A stretch of DNA of 8,187 nt, from positions 8,820-17,006 of the forward strand of contig DHLV01000036.1 of NCBI GenBank assembly GCA_002405445.1. Direction: 5' to 3'. The notes beneath the pieces were generated by a model. It saw nothing but the letters and a program-made list of their open reading frames with translations. It was not told where the DNA came from and ran no database searches. The stretch is from Flammeovirgaceae bacterium UBA4659 (GTDB lineage: Bacteria; Bacteroidota; Bacteroidia; Cytophagales; Cyclobacteriaceae). Both the position numbers and the translations under genes were made by a program. Positions 6,729-8,187 of this stretch are shown piece by piece. Numbering within the stretch: the stretch's first letter is position 1; each line of letters starts with the position of its first letter.

Positions 6729-8187
6729 CAATTTCTTCGTTTTCTGTTGAATCAATTGACTTTATTCTTGAATCAATAAATTTCCATTCCTCTTTTGTTA
6801 TTCCCCATCTCTTACAAAGAATTTCATCGGTATATGTTCCTTCGTATTTACCAATATCAGGTATGAATGCAAAATTCGATCTTGTCACATCTTGAGAAAC
6901 TACAGTTTGCAATAACAGAAATCGAAATGTCTTTGTGAATAAGTATGATTTGAAAGAAATGACTTCTTTTAATATTTTTGAAGAAAATGCTACAATCCAT
7001 GATTCCGTGCATGCCTCTCCTGGTTTGGCGATTCTAATATTACGATCATAATAGAATCCAACAGGCTTTGAAAAATCAGTTTGTCCAGCAATAGGCGCTC
7101 TTGGTATTAATAATTTATACTTATCTAAAAGATTATTATTATCAGAAACATCACTCTTACTAGCATACTTTAATCCTATCCGCTGAATAAACCAACAAGG
7201 TATTCCTGAATTCTTAGGTGCATAGTTAGTTGGCAGACCAAACGGTTTTCTTGAAGAGACAAGGTCACTCAGATTCCTTCCTCCATTTTCCTTTTTAGCA
7301 ACGACCTTTCTAATTATTGGGATAGCTTTGCTATGGCGAATGAAGATTGGAAATTCATTAAGTACCCTGTTTGATTTTTCTTCTTGTCCGTTAATGAAGT
7401 TAGTTACTTCACAAAGTCCGGGGTTATCTCTATCCCATAAGAAATAACAAATACCACCAGCAACATCTACTCCGGGAAATACTTCATTAGAGTTTTCGAA
7501 ATCCACTAGTTTTCTTATCCTCTTATCATTGAGCATTTCAGTGCGGAATTCATCTAATCCTTTACCTCCGGCAAACCATCGTGCAGGTATTATCATTGTC
7601 AGATAGCGTGGATTTAGTTTTTTTGCTTGCTGAATAAATTGGTGATAAATGGGACTTGCGCTTCTTCCATGTCCTGCATCACTTAATTGGTACGGAGGAT
7701 TACCAACGACTACATCAAATTTCATATTCTTAAAAATGCTTTTAGTTATATCGGTGTGTATAAATGGATAAGCGTATGTCTCTAAACCTTCTTCACGGTC
7801 GTAAACTTCCTGACTTGCTCCGCAATATGAACAGCTCCCATTCTCCCACGTATGCCTTAGCTTTTTATAAATTATATTTCCTTCTGCGTTATCAAACGCG
7901 TCACAAACAGAATACTTTCCGTTTGCAAATTTTGAACAATACAAAGTCCTGCGAGATAGCAGCGAAGTGAGTTCGGTAATGGCAATACCAAAAACCTGCT
8001 TGGTGTAAATGTGGTTGGCTCTCTTTTGTGGGTCGGGTATTTCTTTTTCAAGTCCCTTCATCAACCGCTTGGTAATCTCTCGCAGAAACACACCCGATTT
8101 TGAAACGGGGTCTAAGAAGGTGGCATGCTTGTCTTTCCAAATGCCGGCCGGCAGTAAATCTAACATTTGGTTGGCCAAGGCGGGTGG
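6721..8187 (-). CDS. Eco57I-type N6-adenine DNA methyltransferase, 5' end cut by right window edge
   Basis: The last 488 codons of an adenine methylase; the frame runs unbroken into the edge (PPALANQMLDLLP), and the TTG at 8178 is internal. In numbering from that TTG codon, the AdoMet-binding motif I is LDPVSKSGVFL (22-32), a variant of the usual DPxCGSG, and the catalytic motif IV is GNPPY (159-163), diagnostic of N6-adenine methylases. C81, C92 and CSYC (116-119) between them may bind zinc. Family-typical stretches follow: MIIPARWFAGGKGLDEFR (195-212) and VFPGVDVAGGICYFLWDRD (233-251). The rest (about 270-485) is probably the target-recognition region and is notably A/T-rich. The product would methylate adenine in a specific site to protect host DNA. 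Only a few N-terminal residues, perhaps more, are missing. Upstream genes and promoter lie outside the window. Confidence 0.9.
   Translation of the reverse strand, partial: PPALANQMLDLLPAGIWKDKHATFLDPVSKSGVFLREITKRLMKGLEKEIPDPQKRANHIYTKQVFGIAITELTSLLSRRTLYCSKFANGKYSVCDAFDNAEGNIIYKKLRHTWENGSCSYCGASQEVYDREEGLETYAYPFIHTDITKSIFKNMKFDVVVGNPPYQLSDAGHGRSASPIYHQFIQQAKKLNPRYLTMIIPARWFAGGKGLDEFRTEMLNDKRIRKLVDFENSNEVFPGVDVAGGICYFLWDRDNPGLCEVTNFINGQEEKSNRVLNEFPIFIRHSKAIPIIRKVVAKKENGGRNLSDLVSSRKPFGLPTNYAPKNSGIPCWFIQRIGLKYASKSDVSDNNNLLDKYKLLIPRAPIAGQTDFSKPVGFYYDRNIRIAKPGEACTESWIVAFSSKILKEVISFKSYLFTKTFRFLLLQTVVSQDVTRSNFAFIPDIGKYEGTYTDEILCKRWGITKEEWKFIDSRIKSIDSTENEEIDE

Noticed and set aside
6729..6755. TTG start at 6755 for the helicase
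   Set aside because: The ATG at 6728 is a better codon, overlaps the methylase stop in a common coupling arrangement, and keeps the whole nuclease domain.

Overview
The window looks like part of a chromosome from a member of the Bacteroidota, probably an environmental Cytophagales- or Chitinophagales-type organism. This is inferred from four things: the protein families, a secreted DUF1573 protein, an RprX/RprY-like sensor-regulator pair, and start codons with no real Shine-Dalgarno sequence but A/T-rich leaders. No rRNA, tRNA, IS element, integrase or CRISPR array is visible.

The left half (about 1-4130) reads as ordinary backbone. It holds the 3' end of a class I aminotransferase (aspartate aminotransferase type) and, 45 bases later on the same strand, a one-domain heptose-7-phosphate kinase (HldA/RfaE1 type). 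A perfect 10-bp terminator hairpin then separates the kinase from a convergent small secreted DUF1573 protein. A 161-base divergent intergenic region follows, with four GTTAAT-like half-sites at about 10.5-bp spacing. That is the layout expected for an OmpR-family regulator. It lies directly upstream of a two-gene operon coding for a membrane histidine kinase and an OmpR-type response regulator, whose ends overlap at ATGA. The two genes presumably form one signalling pathway and may control their own promoter and perhaps the divergent DUF1573 gene.

The right half (about 4197-8187, minus strand) is an accessory defence locus. Transcription enters from beyond the right edge, through an Eco57I-type N6-adenine DNA methyltransferase that is cut at its 5' end by the window. 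It continues through an 8-base overlap into an 843-residue protein joining an N-terminal GIY-YIG-like nuclease domain (T5orf172 type) to an SF2 helicase/translocase core. Together they look like a compact two-gene restriction-modification system: the methylase modifies and probably specifies the site, and the helicase-nuclease restricts. The 3' half of the methylase gene is clearly more A/T-rich than its catalytic half and than its neighbours, which fits an exchanged target-recognition domain.

The backbone and the defence locus meet in a short convergent intergenic region (4106-4196) packed with hairpins, including a likely terminator. This is the most probable boundary of the inserted module. 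The most interesting item is the methylase plus GIY-YIG/helicase pair, which does not match the textbook Type I, II or III layouts.
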